DNA from: Synechococcus sp. CC9902
Lineage (GTDB): Bacteria; Cyanobacteriota; Cyanobacteriia; PCC-6307; Cyanobiaceae
Reading direction: 5' to 3'
Assembly: GCF_000012505.1 (NCBI RefSeq)
Contig: NC_007513.1
Location: forward strand, 124,001 to 188,000
Length of the DNA: 64,000 nt
Position 1 is the first letter of the stretch, and every line of letters begins with the position of its first letter. This document shows, piece after piece, positions 1 to 9,968 of the stretch. Position numbers and translations under genes: made by a program. Below the pieces are notes generated by a model, which saw nothing but the letters and a program-made list of their open reading frames with translations, was not told where the DNA came from and did no database searches.

Positions 1-734
1 GTGAAGTGGTTTTTCAAGACGTGGACTTTAGGTTTAATGATCTCGCACCATTAGTTATTAATCGGGTATCTTTCTCCGTAACTGCTGGCTCTTTTGTCGG
101 AATCGTTGGTCGAAGTGGTAGTGGTAAAAGTACGATCATGAAATTATTACCCCGCTTATATGAAACTGTTAGTGGTAGAATTTTAATAGATGGTTATGAT
201 ATCTCGAAACTTCAGCTTGGTTCTATTCGTCGACAGATTGGAATTGTTCCTCAGGAAAGTCTATTATTTGAGGGATCTATTCGTGACAACATAGCACTCA
301 CTACGCCTGAGGCGACTCCTGAAGAGATTGTTGCAGCTGCCAAAATTGCATGTGCACATGACTTCATTATGGAACAGCCTGATGGGTATGCTTCTCGTGT
401 AGGTGAACGAGGCGCTGGCTTATCTGGAGGTCAAAGACAACGCATTGCTATCGCCCGTGCAGTCTTACAAGCTCCCTCTTTACTAATACTTGATGAAGCC
501 ACAAGTGCTCTTGATTATTTAACCGAACGTCAGGTTTGCGTTAACCTTAAAAGGCATTTTGAAGGTTCTACTGTTTTCTTTATCACTCATCGTCTTTCTA
601 CCATTCGCTCATCAGATGTTATTATTATGCTCGAATCGGGTCGTTTAGTTGAGCGTGGTACTCATGATGAGTTAATTAAGATGGAAGGTCGTTATTTCGC
701 GCTTTATTCACAACAGGAGTCTGATCTTGACTGA
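1..734 (+). CDS. Type I secretion ABC transporter, ATPase domain (5' truncated)
   Basis: This is the C-terminal nucleotide-binding domain of an ABC exporter; the reading frame runs off the left edge, so the membrane domain is outside the window. Numbering from the GTG at position 6, the Walker A motif GRSGSGKS is at residues 35-42, the Q-loop VPQ at 81-83, the signature LSGGQ at 139-143, Walker B LLILDE at 159-164 and the H-loop ITHR at 193-196, so the ATPase looks intact. The next gene encodes a HlyD-type adaptor and overlaps it by 8 bases, which is the usual layout of a type I secretion system exporting proteins or peptides across both membranes. No outer-membrane TolC partner and no substrate are visible here. 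Codons are T-rich, like the rest of the island. Confidence 0.9.
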   Translation, partial: EVVFQDVDFRFNDLAPLVINRVSFSVTAGSFVGIVGRSGSGKSTIMKLLPRLYETVSGRILIDGYDISKLQLGSIRRQIGIVPQESLLFEGSIRDNIALTTPEATPEEIVAAAKIACAHDFIMEQPDGYASRVGERGAGLSGGQRQRIAIARAVLQAPSLLILDEATSALDYLTERQVCVNLKRHFEGSTVFFITHRLSTIRSSDVIIMLESGRLVERGTHDELIKMEGRYFALYSQQESDLD

Positions 735-1980
735 TAAAAAGTTACCGTCTGCTGATTCAAATAAGTTCAAAGTTTGGGAAGGTAGTTCTGTTTTTGTTTC
801 GCAGGGTCGTCACTGGTCATCCGCATTTATCTGGCTATCTGCCGGTTTGTTAGGTGTAACTGTGATTTTTGCCTTCAGTTCAAAGATTGACCAAACTGTT
901 AGCGTTCGCGGTAAACTATCTCCATCAGGAAGTGTTCAGGATATTGAATCTCCTTCTAGTGGCGTAGTACTTGATGTTTTTGCATCTGATGGTGACTTTG
1001 TTGAAGCTGGTGACATATTACTAACTGTAGAATCCAAGTCTCTATCTAGTCGTCTATCAGAGATTAATGAAAAAATTCAGCTTCTCTCTCTTGAAATTTC
1101 TGGCCTCAAGGACATTATAGAAAGCGGTGGAAAACCAAGTCTCTTTAAACCTTTGCCTCCTCTTCCGACAGGTATAGATGATGCACAGTTGGTTTCTCGA
1201 ATGCTTACTGCACGTAATCAGGTCAATCAGATAAGGTCTGAACTCATTAAGGTTGATATTCGTCTTCAAAGTAAGAGTTCTTCACTCAACTACCAAACAC
1301 AAATTACTAACGATTTGAAGCCTTTGTATGACAATGGTGCTATGGCCCGTAACGCTTATTTAGATCAAATAAATCGCCTTCAGGAAAATAAAGCAGAGTT
1401 TTCTACTCTGGTTACTGAACGTTCGCGCATAGTTGGATCTGTATCTTCCCGTGTCAATTCACTTAATCAGCAGCTTTTGTCTTTGCGCACCCAATTAACC
1501 TCTGTTAATGAACAAATTGGCTATCGCAATGTTAAGGCTCCTGTCTCTGGTAGGGTTTTTAACTTGATGGCTTCCCCTTATTCCGTTGTTTCCAGTTCGG
1601 AGAAACTACTCACAATTGTTCCTTCTAATAATCTTCAAGCTCTAGTTGAAATTCCCAACTCTGATATTGGTTTTATAAAAGTCGGTCAAGCTGTTAGTGT
1701 GTCGGTCGACTCTTTCCCTTCCGGTGAGTTTGGTTATATCCGTGGTTCACTCATCAGTATTGGTTCTGATGCTCTACCTCCTGATCAAGATTCACCTCAG
1801 CGCTATTTTCCAGGAACTGTTAAATTAGTACAGCAGTCTGTTGTTTCTGGTGATACTAGTCTCAACTTACAAAGTGGTATGAGTATTACTGCCAATATCA
1901 AGCTTAGGTCAAGACCAACTATTTCTATTTTGACTGACATCTTTACTCGTCAATTGGATGGTGTTAAGCGTTTTCGATAG
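727..1980 (+). CDS. HlyD-family membrane fusion protein of type I secretion
   Basis: This is a periplasmic adaptor linking an inner-membrane ABC exporter to an outer-membrane channel. It starts at a TTG overlapping the upstream ATPase gene, which suggests translational coupling. A single membrane helix lies at about residues 32-50, followed by a lipoyl-like beta domain at about 60-105, a long helical coiled-coil hairpin at about 107-260, a second lipoyl half containing VKAPVSGRVF near 270, and a beta-barrel portion to about 385. The length of 417 residues is normal for HlyD proteins. The last 17 bases overlap the convergent glycosyltransferase gene. The exported cargo is unknown; a large surface protein modified by the neighbouring glycosyltransferases is one possibility. 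Confidence 0.88.
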   Translation: MTDKKLPSADSNKFKVWEGSSVFVSQGRHWSSAFIWLSAGLLGVTVIFAFSSKIDQTVSVRGKLSPSGSVQDIESPSSGVVLDVFASDGDFVEAGDILLTVESKSLSSRLSEINEKIQLLSLEISGLKDIIESGGKPSLFKPLPPLPTGIDDAQLVSRMLTARNQVNQIRSELIKVDIRLQSKSSSLNYQTQITNDLKPLYDNGAMARNAYLDQINRLQENKAEFSTLVTERSRIVGSVSSRVNSLNQQLLSLRTQLTSVNEQIGYRNVKAPVSGRVFNLMASPYSVVSSSEKLLTIVPSNNLQALVEIPNSDIGFIKVGQAVSVSVDSFPSGEFGYIRGSLISIGSDALPPDQDSPQRYFPGTVKLVQQSVVSGDTSLNLQSGMSITANIKLRSRPTISILTDIFTRQLDGVKRFR

Positions 1981-3106
1981 CCTTTATGTAGATTTTTTCT
2001 GTCTGGTCTGCAGTTTTTTCCCAGTTGAAATCTGACAATATCCTTTTTTTTAGATTTTGTGATCTTTTATTGTTTCGACCAGCCGCCCAAGCGTCTAACA
2101 CTGCTTCTTTAATACTTTCTGGATTACCAGGGTCGGCTAGCCACGCATCGTCCTTGAGATATTCGAGTTCATGACCAAATGTACTCCCTACAATTGGGGT
2201 TCCATTTATACCCGCCTCCAAACTTACCAAGCCACATGTATCCATCCAACTTGGTAAACAATGTACTCTTGCCGCAGCATATCCTGATGCCAAGACTTCT
2301 TGTGGCATATGCTTGATTAGCGTCAATTTATCTCCTGCAATTTGTTTGCACAACTTTGCATATGACGGCCAATGTTCATCTTTTCCTACTAGTACAATTG
2401 GGATGTCACAGTCTTTTAGTGCCCAGCAAAGCATCGCTTGATTCTTTCCTGGCTCTACTCTTCCAGCTTGTATTATAAAATCTCCTTTAATCCCTGTGTA
2501 TTTTCTGAATATGCCTGGGTCAGCATCCATAAATTTTTGTGGATTAACTCCGTAATGCGCTACTCCATAATTTTTCCCTCTCCAATTTAGATCACTTTGT
2601 ATTGCTTTCAATTCTAGCCAACTGTTTGGTAAGATTCCATTGCATGTTTGCAGTAGCTTACCTGCTTCCTTTATCCACTCTAAATTCATTGACCCGTTTC
2701 CCATCGAGTCAATAGTTCCTTCTGGTAGGTGTACTTTCAGTTCTCTATTACTAAGTAGCTTCAGCTTCTCGCTGATACTATTTTCACCGTTGTTTATTGC
2801 CTCTTGTAACAACATTGTTGTTGCCCTGCTCCCCCATAATGCTCTTCCAATTGAAATCCATATTGGTGATACTATTGCCGGAATTCCAGACTGTTGACAT
2901 ACTGATATTTGTTGTTTGAACGAATTAAATACTCTGCAATTGAAGATGTGTACGACATCCGCTCCTCTTATGTCGGGCCTATCACTATTTTGTATGCTTA
3001 CTTCCCAACCTCTTGCTGCGAGTACTCTACCCGTCTCCTGTATTTGAATACTATCGCCCCCTCCCCACTCTGATGCAGTTCCATGGTTTACTAAGACGAC
3101 TTTCAT
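1964..3106 (-). CDS. Glycosyltransferase family 4 (GT-B fold)
   Basis: This 380-residue protein has the layout of a family 4 glycosyltransferase. The N-terminal acceptor domain begins MKVVLVNHGTASEWGGGDS and includes the glycine-rich GGGD turn. The C-terminal donor-binding domain starts around AGRVEPGKN near residue 215. The segment DTCGLVSLEAG near residues 287-297 corresponds to the E-x7-E region that holds the nucleotide-sugar ribose, although the first acidic residue is an Asp here. Donor and acceptor sugars cannot be deduced. It is convergent with the HlyD gene, with a 17-base overlap. Its upstream region contains a run of nine C residues at 3139-3147. Confidence 0.85.
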   Translation of the reverse strand: MKVVLVNHGTASEWGGGDSIQIQETGRVLAARGWEVSIQNSDRPDIRGADVVHIFNCRVFNSFKQQISVCQQSGIPAIVSPIWISIGRALWGSRATTMLLQEAINNGENSISEKLKLLSNRELKVHLPEGTIDSMGNGSMNLEWIKEAGKLLQTCNGILPNSWLELKAIQSDLNWRGKNYGVAHYGVNPQKFMDADPGIFRKYTGIKGDFIIQAGRVEPGKNQAMLCWALKDCDIPIVLVGKDEHWPSYAKLCKQIAGDKLTLIKHMPQEVLASGYAAARVHCLPSWMDTCGLVSLEAGINGTPIVGSTFGHELEYLKDDAWLADPGNPESIKEAVLDAWAAGRNNKRSQNLKKRILSDFNWEKTADQTEKIYIKAIENA

Positions 3107-3138
3107 ACTTTAAATCTTATCTTTGTTATTCTCTCATA

Positions 3139-3147
3139 CCCCCCCCC
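3139..3147. repeat. Homopolymeric C9 tract upstream of a glycosyltransferase gene
   Basis: Nine consecutive C residues lie in the 50-base gap between the glycosyltransferase start (3106, minus strand) and the end of the TPR-SGNH gene (3157). The surrounding sequence is AT-rich, so the run stands out. It sits 33-41 bases before the glycosyltransferase start codon, where length changes by slippage could alter promoter spacing or the leader. No phase variation can be shown from one sequence. Confidence 0.55.
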
Positions 3148-3156
3148 TTTATAGAT

Positions 3157-4824
3157 TCAGATTATTTCTATATTCCTTAACATGAATGTCGTTTCTCTTG
3201 GCATATGATTTTTAATTTCAATCAAAACTCCTCTTGCAATTATATTACCCTTTATTATGCAACATGAATTATGTCTTGATTCATCCATTTCTGCTGAATG
3301 ACATGTTATTTTTTTCTCATTAAATAGCATTACTTTCTCTGCCATAACAATTTTTTTTGCATCGATGTATCCTTCGTCAATTCTCTCTATTGCAATGATA
3401 ATATTTTTTATTTTGTAATGATTTAGCATGTCGATTACTATTGTCATCTTTTCTTTCTCTTTTAACTTTATCGATTTACTTTTGACAAAACACAGCTCTT
3501 CATTTATGTAAATCCCTGTATCTGATTTATCAAATACTATTGCGTATGGCTTGCCTTCAGCATAGTTTCTTTCTCTTTTTGCATAATTTTTAATCTTCTT
3601 TCTTTTCGAATATATATCTTTTATGAACTCCCCTATTATCATTCCTTGTACTATTTTTGACCCTTGCGGAAAGTTATCCAAATGTCTCCCATCTTTACTT
3701 AATTTCATTTCAGGTTCATACATATCATTTGTTACGATTTTATTTATACTACCAAAGTATACTCGCTTTTCTGTGCTCAAATTTTTCTCTATTTGCTCAT
3801 TAAAATTCCTCATTATTCTATTTCTTTCTTCTTGTGTTCCGTGTGAATTGAAAGAAAACCCACTAAGCGCTGGTCCGTACACTAGTACTGTGTAACCTTC
3901 ATTCTTGAGATTCCTTATATACTCTGTATACTTTACTGCCAGCTTTGTTGTTATTTCATCTATATTCTTATCCTCTCTGTATGAATTTTTCATTATATGT
4001 TCCATGCAATCTATTTCGCCATATACAAGTAGTATCGCATATTCATCTTTGTTTATATTTTCCAGTACTTTTTTAATCCTTTTGCCGCTTCCTGAAGTGC
4101 TTTTATCATTATTTAAATTATATGCAGTACCTGATCCTGTGTTATAGCAATTTATTTTCTGTATGTTGTTAAATACACTCCTATGCGAGTCTCCAAAACA
4201 TACTATCCCCCTTTTGTTAATACTTTTTAGAAGAAGATCTAATATAATTTTTATTTTGTCATTTGATTCATGCTTCTCTATTGCTCTTTTTCTCATAACT
4301 TCACCAAATGTAAAGATATCGTCTGGTGTTATTAATGGACAATTTAGCTCAATTCTCTTTTTAATTATATTAACTGCTTCCTCTTTTCTATTATTTCTTG
4401 TTAATGCTTCGCATAAGTAGTAGTATGCCCTGCTTATTTCTGGATTAAGGTTTAACGCATCTTTTAGATACTTAATAGCTTTTTCATCTTGATTTTCCTG
4501 TAAATATATAAATCCAAGATAGTACTGAGCTTCACTATTCTCTTTATTTATTTTTGTTGCTTTTTTATAGTACTTTATTGCAATATTATGCTTTCCTAGA
4601 TTGTGATATGTTAATCCCATCTTGCAGTATATTTTATCGTTCAACTTGTCTATTCTTGTTCCTATTTCATAGGCTCTTATTGCTTTTTCGTATTCAGCTT
4701 TTACGTGGTAATCGAAACCCATGTCTAGATAGTTTTCCGGTTTCAAAACTTCTTCCTCTTGTCCCTCTTTTATCCTGTTGTATATACTTACTTTATTCGA
4801 ATTCATGATTCTTCCATAATTCAT
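3157..4824 (-). CDS. TPR protein fused to an SGNH-hydrolase-like domain
   Basis: The 555-residue product has about four tetratricopeptide repeats at residues 30-165, then an SGNH/GDSL-like domain at about 205-390. Visible catalytic blocks are GDSH at 211-214 (candidate Ser nucleophile), a Gly-rich NTGSGT at 228-233, YGEID at 268-272 and DGRH at 377-380 (candidate Asp and His). The remaining 165 residues are unassigned. Such folds act as esterases or acetyltransferase partners on sugars and lipids; the substrate here is unknown. The start at 4824 overlaps the upstream gene by 32 bases; the internal ATG at 4806 (MNSNKV) would overlap by 14 and is also plausible. Composition is much more AT-rich than the core genes, with many AAA, ATA and AGA codons, which suggests transfer from an AT-rich donor. 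Confidence 0.72.
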   Translation of the reverse strand: MNYGRIMNSNKVSIYNRIKEGQEEEVLKPENYLDMGFDYHVKAEYEKAIRAYEIGTRIDKLNDKIYCKMGLTYHNLGKHNIAIKYYKKATKINKENSEAQYYLGFIYLQENQDEKAIKYLKDALNLNPEISRAYYYLCEALTRNNRKEEAVNIIKKRIELNCPLITPDDIFTFGEVMRKRAIEKHESNDKIKIILDLLLKSINKRGIVCFGDSHRSVFNNIQKINCYNTGSGTAYNLNNDKSTSGSGKRIKKVLENINKDEYAILLVYGEIDCMEHIMKNSYREDKNIDEITTKLAVKYTEYIRNLKNEGYTVLVYGPALSGFSFNSHGTQEERNRIMRNFNEQIEKNLSTEKRVYFGSINKIVTNDMYEPEMKLSKDGRHLDNFPQGSKIVQGMIIGEFIKDIYSKRKKIKNYAKRERNYAEGKPYAIVFDKSDTGIYINEELCFVKSKSIKLKEKEKMTIVIDMLNHYKIKNIIIAIERIDEGYIDAKKIVMAEKVMLFNEKKITCHSAEMDESRHNSCCIIKGNIIARGVLIEIKNHMPRETTFMLRNIEII

Positions 4825-5647
4825 CTTGATGTCTAACCATAAAAAATCTATAATCCTCAGGGACTGTTTTAAATATTTTAAAATTCATTATTATCCTGCC
4901 GCTTGCTGCATGTTCTAATGGTCCAGATAGTTGATATTTGCTTTTCCAATTTTTTCTTGACCAATACTCATATAATATCTCGGCTTGTTCACTACCTATA
5001 AAGAAACACCCCGAATGAGGATTCGTCGCTCTGTAAATTGTTTTTTGTCCTGTTGGCCAATTTATATTGATTTTTTCTTTTGTATCCCAAAATAAATCTG
5101 GTCGCCCTCCATCAGGATCTCCTGAAAGTATAACATCTCCTTTATTTTTAATGTATTCGCACCTATGTGGTAATACTACATATTCTTTATCAAGGGACTT
5201 CAAAAAGAATCTTATTTTATTGAAAAATTCACCATCTTCTATTAGTATGTCGTCTTCTATGTAGCCTAATATATCATAACCTTTCCGTTGTTCTATCAAT
5301 CTTCTTGATGCTATTGCTGGTACTTGCATGTAATCCTCTGTGTTTATATTTATAATTTCTAGTCTTTCATTCTCTTCTATCTTATTGCACAGACTTGCAT
5401 TGCTATTTGTATATAGCTGAATCTTTATTTCAAAGGCATCTTTGACTTCAGATTTTCTGTTTACCACCTTACCATTTATTCCTAGCGATGAATGTATCCA
5501 GTGTTCTTTATTGTGCCTACATAAATTCTCAATTGTTGATTTTTTTAATGCAATCTCTTTTGATTTTCTTTTCTCCTCGTTCTGTGACGAATATTTCCCT
5601 TTTTCTTTTGGATGAAATATATGAGGTATGACGATCAAGCATTTCAT
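4793..5647 (-). CDS. Unrecognised protein, possible GT-A-like glycosyltransferase
   Basis: I do not recognise this 284-residue protein with certainty. It has the look of a GT-A-type sugar transferase: a hydrophobic first strand (KCLIVIPHIF), a central GYIEDDILIED segment with an EDD triad at residues 131-133 that could bind a metal and nucleotide sugar, and a later SGCFFIG segment. No signal peptide or membrane helix is evident. It is strongly AT-rich and lysine/isoleucine-rich, matching the next gene, and the two overlap by 14-32 bases, so they probably arrived and work together. The ATG at 5647 leaves about 110 bases to the divergent glycosyltransferase at 5758. Confidence 0.6.
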   Translation of the reverse strand: MKCLIVIPHIFHPKEKGKYSSQNEEKRKSKEIALKKSTIENLCRHNKEHWIHSSLGINGKVVNRKSEVKDAFEIKIQLYTNSNASLCNKIEENERLEIININTEDYMQVPAIASRRLIEQRKGYDILGYIEDDILIEDGEFFNKIRFFLKSLDKEYVVLPHRCEYIKNKGDVILSGDPDGGRPDLFWDTKEKININWPTGQKTIYRATNPHSGCFFIGSEQAEILYEYWSRKNWKSKYQLSGPLEHAASGRIIMNFKIFKTVPEDYRFFMVRHQDELWKNHEFE

Positions 5648-5757
5648 TCCTTGCCATAACTATCGAATACTCTTGTATTCTACATTGCTTCTTGGGCTTC
5701 TTCCCTTTTATTATTGCTATTATTACTAATTTTTCGCTGTTCTCCTGATCTTCTTTC

Positions 5758-7050
5758 ATGTTTCGTTCAACTAATTTTCAAGATGATGCTCCTGCTGCGC
5801 GTGTTCTATTCTCTCTTCGCAAATATGGTCTTTCTTCAGCCATCCGTCAATTAGATATTGAGATTTCTAATAATAATTCAGGTTTGCTTCTTGCTGAGCT
5901 CAATTTTCGACTTCGTGGCCACTCTTCTCCTAGGCTTATTATAGATACTATATGGCTTAAGTCTCAATATGGTGGTATCTCTAGGGTTTGGTTTAACTTG
6001 CTTAATTCGTTATCTCTTCCTGGTTTAGTTACTGATCAATCTCCTGTTGCGTTGATTTCGCGTTCCCCTAATTCTGCGAAATTTGTTGGTTTTGATATCT
6101 TTCATGGCTCTTCTATTAACCCTTTAGATTTTGCATCCTTAGACATGGCTTCATCTGAAAATCATACTTTTGCTTCTCATTGGAAGGCTGATGTTTTTTG
6201 TTCAACATGGATTACAAGGTCCTCTTCAGCCAGTCCTTACTGCCCCGAGATGGTCCTTTTCCATGACTGTATCCCTGAACTCTTCTCTTCTACATGTCCC
6301 AGCATGTTAGAGACACGAAGACGTTGGATCCTCTTCGCTAAATCCTTTCTTACTGTTTCATTAGATAGTAGCTTAGCAATTCAGTCTTTTTATGATGTGC
6401 CAGCTTCTAACATTCGCTGGTGTCATCCTTCCTACTTCTTTGATTACTTACCTCTCTCGACTTCTGTTCCTAGTTTTACTTCTCTTCAACAAAAATTGCT
6501 TTTAAGACTACCTTTTATTGTCCTCCCTGGTTCTGGGTCTGTTGGTTCATATAAAAATCCTGAGTTATTAGCCCGTGCTCTTTGTAGTCCTTCCCTTCTT
6601 CACTGCCAATTGCTCGTTACAGGCGTTAATGCACGTAACGTCTGTAATAGCATTTTAGAGCATTTTCCTTCATTGCATGGTCGTGTTTTTGCTGCAGGTT
6701 TTACTGATTCTGAGCTGTCTTCAGTCTTTAGGCATGCCACCGCTGTTGTTATTCCCAGTCTTGTAGAAGGTTTTGGCTTGCCTGTGCTTGAGGTTCTTGC
6801 GTCAAATGGTTTTCCCATCATTTCTGATGTCCCTGGTCTACGTGAAGCTGGTTCTGAGTGCGTCTTGAGATTTAATCCTTATGACGTTGATGAACTTATT
6901 TCTCTTCTCAATCTTATCCTCGACAAAAGTTCCCGGCAAATGATATCTCAATATCTTCTTCCCCGAAAAATACGTCGTCTTTCCAGGCTCAATCCTGATT
7001 TATTTTGTTTGTGTTTTCTGGCTCAGGTCCGTTCAGCATCTGACTTTTAA
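5758..7050 (+). CDS. Glycosyltransferase family 4/1-like (GT-B fold)
   Basis: This 430-residue protein resembles a family 4 glycosyltransferase. The C-terminal half carries a donor-site strand [16 protein letters not shown] near residue 260, the segment [15 protein letters not shown], and the motif [11 protein letters not shown] near residues 335-345, which contains the E-x7-E pair typical of the family. Residues 60-75 hold [16 protein letters not shown], which matches the acceptor-side GGI loop seen in many GT4 enzymes. The first 55 residues look like an extra helical segment. It is transcribed divergently from the AT-rich pair at 4793-5647 and precedes secA by 104 bases. Codons are strongly T-rich (TCT, CTT, GTT). 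Confidence 0.82.
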   Translation: MFRSTNFQDDAPAARVLFSLRKYGLSSAIRQLDIEISNNNSGLLLAELNFRLRGHSSPRLIIDTIWLKSQYGGISRVWFNLLNSLSLPGLVTDQSPVALISRSPNSAKFVGFDIFHGSSINPLDFASLDMASSENHTFASHWKADVFCSTWITRSSSASPYCPEMVLFHDCIPELFSSTCPSMLETRRRWILFAKSFLTVSLDSSLAIQSFYDVPASNIRWCHPSYFFDYLPLSTSVPSFTSLQQKLLLRLPFIVLPGSGSVGSYKNPELLARALCSPSLLHCQLLVTGVNARNVCNSILEHFPSLHGRVFAAGFTDSELSSVFRHATAVVIPSLVEGFGLPVLEVLASNGFPIISDVPGLREAGSECVLRFNPYDVDELISLLNLILDKSSRQMISQYLLPRKIRRLSRLNPDLFCLCFLAQVRSASDF

Positions 7051-7154
7051 TTTTTTATTCTACTGGCTTTTCGTATCCTTATTTTCGCTTTTCTTGTATT
7101 TTCGCTCTTTGGTCTTCCTTCAGTTACTATTGGTCTTACATTTACCTCATAATC

Positions 7155-9968
7155 ATGCTCAAGCTCCTGCTGGGTGACCCTAATGCCCGCAAGCTGAAGC
7201 GTTATTCCCCTATTGTCAGTGATATCAACCTATTAGAAGAGGATATTTCCCCTCTGTCTGACGATGAACTTCGCAGCAGAACTTCTGATCTACGTCAGCG
7301 TCTATTTAATGCTGGTGACTTGCATAATCAGATTCCAATATTAGATGAGCTGTTACCTGAGGCTTTTTCCATTGTTCGTGAAGCCTCCAAGCGTGTTCTT
7401 GGTATGCGACATTTTGATGTTCAATTGATTGGAGGGATGGTGCTGCATGAGGGTCAGATTGCTGAGATGAAAACTGGCGAAGGCAAAACACTTGTTGCCA
7501 CATTACCGAGTTATTTAAATGCTCTTACAGGTCGTGGTGTTCATGTGGTCACAGTTAATGATTATCTTGCTCGTCGTGATGCCGAGTGGATGGGTCAGGT
7601 TCATCGTTTTCTCGGATTATCTGTTGGTTTGATCCAGCAGGATATGCGTCCTGAGGAAAGACGTCGCAACTACGCTTGTGACATCACCTATGCGACCAAT
7701 TCTGAGCTTGGCTTCGATTATCTTCGCGACAACATGGCTGCTGATATTTCTGAAGTAGTACAACGTGAATTTCAGTTTTGCGTGATTGATGAGGTGGATT
7801 CGATCCTCATCGACGAGGCGCGCACACCATTAATTATTTCTGGCCAGGTCGAGCGGGAGCAAGAAAAGTATCAACAAGCTGCCCAGTTGGCCGCCTCCCT
7901 TGAACGCTCTGCGGAGATGGGCAAAGACGGCATCGATCCTGAGGGTGATTACGAGGTGGATGAAAAGCAGCGCAGCTGCACCCTTACGGATGAAGGTTTT
8001 GCAAAAGCTGAGCAGACTTTGGGTGTGCAGGATTTGTTTGATCCCCAGGACCCCTGGGCTCACTACATCACCAACGCTCTTAAGGCGAAGGAGTTGTTTG
8101 TGAAGGATGTGAATTACATCGTTCGCGATGATGAAGCGGTGATTGTCGATGAATTCACGGGTCGCGTGATGCCTGGCCGACGTTGGAGCGATGGGCAGCA
8201 CCAGGCGATTGAGGCGAAGGAAAGCTTGCAGATCCAACCGGAGACCCAAACCCTCGCTTCGATTACCTATCAGAACTTCTTCCTGCTCTATCCGCGATTG
8301 GCCGGCATGACCGGCACGGCCAAAACAGAGGAAGTTGAGTTCGAGAAGACCTACAAACTGCAGACCACGATTGTTCCGACCAATCGCATTCGTGCACGTC
8401 AGGACTGGGCCGATCAGGTTTACAAAACCGAAGTAGCGAAGTGGCGGGCTGTTGCTAACGAAACCGCCGATATCCACAAAAAAGCGCGTCCGGTGCTGGT
8501 GGGCACCACGTCGGTTGAAAAGAGTGAGTTGTTGAGCAGCTTGCTAACGGAACAAGACATTCCCCACAACCTGCTCAATGCCAAACCCGAAAATGTGGAA
8601 CGGGAATCTGAAATTGTGGCTCAAGCAGGCCGCGCCGGTGCTGTCACGATTGCTACCAACATGGCGGGTCGTGGCACCGACATCATCCTTGGTGGGAACA
8701 GCGATTACATGGCTCGCCTCAAGTTGCGAGAGGTGTTGCTCAGTCGCCTGGTGAAGCCTGAAGATGGTCCACTTCCATCGCTCCCTGTCCAAGATTCAGC
8801 CACTGCGTCCGGGTTCTCTGAGGCGTCCGCGACTGTTGCTCCTCGGGTTAGTGCCAGCCTTTATCCTTGTGAACTTTCGGGCCCAACCGATCAACTCCTC
8901 GCGCAGTTAGCCCGTGATCTGGTGAAGGCATGGGGTGATCGCGCCCTCAGCGTGCTCGATCTTGAGGAGCGCATTGCCACCGCTGCTGAAAAAGCCCCCA
9001 CCGATGATGCTCAGATCCAATCGTTGCGGGAAGCGATTGCTTTTGTGCGCGGTGAATACGACGCAGTTGTGAAGGAGGAGGAAGCCCGTGTGCGCGATGC
9101 CGGCGGGTTGCACGTCATTGGTACCGAGCGACATGAGTCGCGCCGAGTGGACAACCAGCTTCGCGGTCGTGCTGGACGTCAGGGCGACCCCGGTTCCACA
9201 CGCTTTTTCCTCTCGCTGGGCGACAACCTGCTGCGCATTTTTGGTGGCGAGCGTGTTGCCGGTTTGATGAATGCATTCCGGGTTGAGGAAGACATGCCGA
9301 TTGAGTCGGGCATGCTGACACGCTCTCTTGAAGGGGCTCAGAAAAAAGTCGAGACGTACTATTACGACATCCGTAAGCAGGTGTTTGAGTACGACGAGGT
9401 GATGAACAACCAGCGCCGTGCTGTGTATTCTGAACGCCGTCGTGTGTTGGATGGCCGTGCGTTGAAGAAGCAAGTGATTGGGTATGGCGAGCGAACGATG
9501 AATGAAATCGTGGAGGCTTATGTGAATCCGGATTTGCCCCCTGAGGAATGGGATTTGGATCAACTGGTCGGCAAGGTAAAGGAATTTATTTACTTGCTTG
9601 AAGATCTCACCCCTGCCCAAGTGAATGGTTTGGGGATGGACGAGCTCAAGGCTTTTCTCCAGGAGCAATTGCGCAATGCTTACGACCTCAAAGAGGGTCA
9701 GATTGATCAGCAACGTCCTGGTCTGATGCGGGAGGCCGAGCGCTTCTTCATTCTTCAGCAAATCGATACCCTTTGGCGCGAACATCTCCAGGCGATGGAT
9801 GCGCTTCGGGAATCCGTTGGCCTAAGAGGCTATGGACAGAAGGATCCGCTTATCGAATACAAGAATGAGGGGTACGACATGTTCTTGGAGATGATGACCA
9901 ATATGCGTCGCAATGTCATCTATTCGATGTTTATGTTCCAGCCTGCTGCACCTCAGAACCAGAATTGA
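7155..9968 (+). CDS. secA: Preprotein translocase ATPase SecA
   Basis: SecA is the motor that drives unfolded preproteins through SecYEG; in cyanobacteria it serves both plasma and thylakoid membranes. The 937-residue length fits cyanobacterial SecA. Visible features are MKTGEGKTL (Walker A, near residue 105), the [15 protein letters not shown] helicase segment near residue 215, NMAGRGTDI near 505, and [14 protein letters not shown] near 670. A cyanobacterial-type linker lies at about 530-620. The C-terminal zinc-binding CxC region found in proteobacteria is absent, as expected for this group. The gene is embedded between accessory glycosyltransferase genes. Its first 700 or so bases are visibly more AT-rich than the rest. 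Confidence 0.98.
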   Translation: MLKLLLGDPNARKLKRYSPIVSDINLLEEDISPLSDDELRSRTSDLRQRLFNAGDLHNQIPILDELLPEAFSIVREASKRVLGMRHFDVQLIGGMVLHEGQIAEMKTGEGKTLVATLPSYLNALTGRGVHVVTVNDYLARRDAEWMGQVHRFLGLSVGLIQQDMRPEERRRNYACDITYATNSELGFDYLRDNMAADISEVVQREFQFCVIDEVDSILIDEARTPLIISGQVEREQEKYQQAAQLAASLERSAEMGKDGIDPEGDYEVDEKQRSCTLTDEGFAKAEQTLGVQDLFDPQDPWAHYITNALKAKELFVKDVNYIVRDDEAVIVDEFTGRVMPGRRWSDGQHQAIEAKESLQIQPETQTLASITYQNFFLLYPRLAGMTGTAKTEEVEFEKTYKLQTTIVPTNRIRARQDWADQVYKTEVAKWRAVANETADIHKKARPVLVGTTSVEKSELLSSLLTEQDIPHNLLNAKPENVERESEIVAQAGRAGAVTIATNMAGRGTDIILGGNSDYMARLKLREVLLSRLVKPEDGPLPSLPVQDSATASGFSEASATVAPRVSASLYPCELSGPTDQLLAQLARDLVKAWGDRALSVLDLEERIATAAEKAPTDDAQIQSLREAIAFVRGEYDAVVKEEEARVRDAGGLHVIGTERHESRRVDNQLRGRAGRQGDPGSTRFFLSLGDNLLRIFGGERVAGLMNAFRVEEDMPIESGMLTRSLEGAQKKVETYYYDIRKQVFEYDEVMNNQRRAVYSERRRVLDGRALKKQVIGYGERTMNEIVEAYVNPDLPPEEWDLDQLVGKVKEFIYLLEDLTPAQVNGLGMDELKAFLQEQLRNAYDLKEGQIDQQRPGLMREAERFFILQQIDTLWREHLQAMDALRESVGLRGYGQKDPLIEYKNEGYDMFLEMMTNMRRNVIYSMFMFQPAAPQNQN

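Noticed and set aside
5529-5759. 76-codon minus-strand ORF in front of the AT-rich pair
   Set aside because: It overlaps the start of the 4793-5647 gene in another frame and covers the divergent promoter gap; lysine/glutamate-rich text is expected from AT-rich DNA.
7830-8477. 215-codon minus-strand ORF
   Set aside because: It lies wholly inside secA, opposite a clearly conserved frame.
8907-9785. 292-codon minus-strand ORF
   Set aside because: Shadow of secA; no protein-like domain pattern and His/Leu-rich as usual for antisense of acidic coding.
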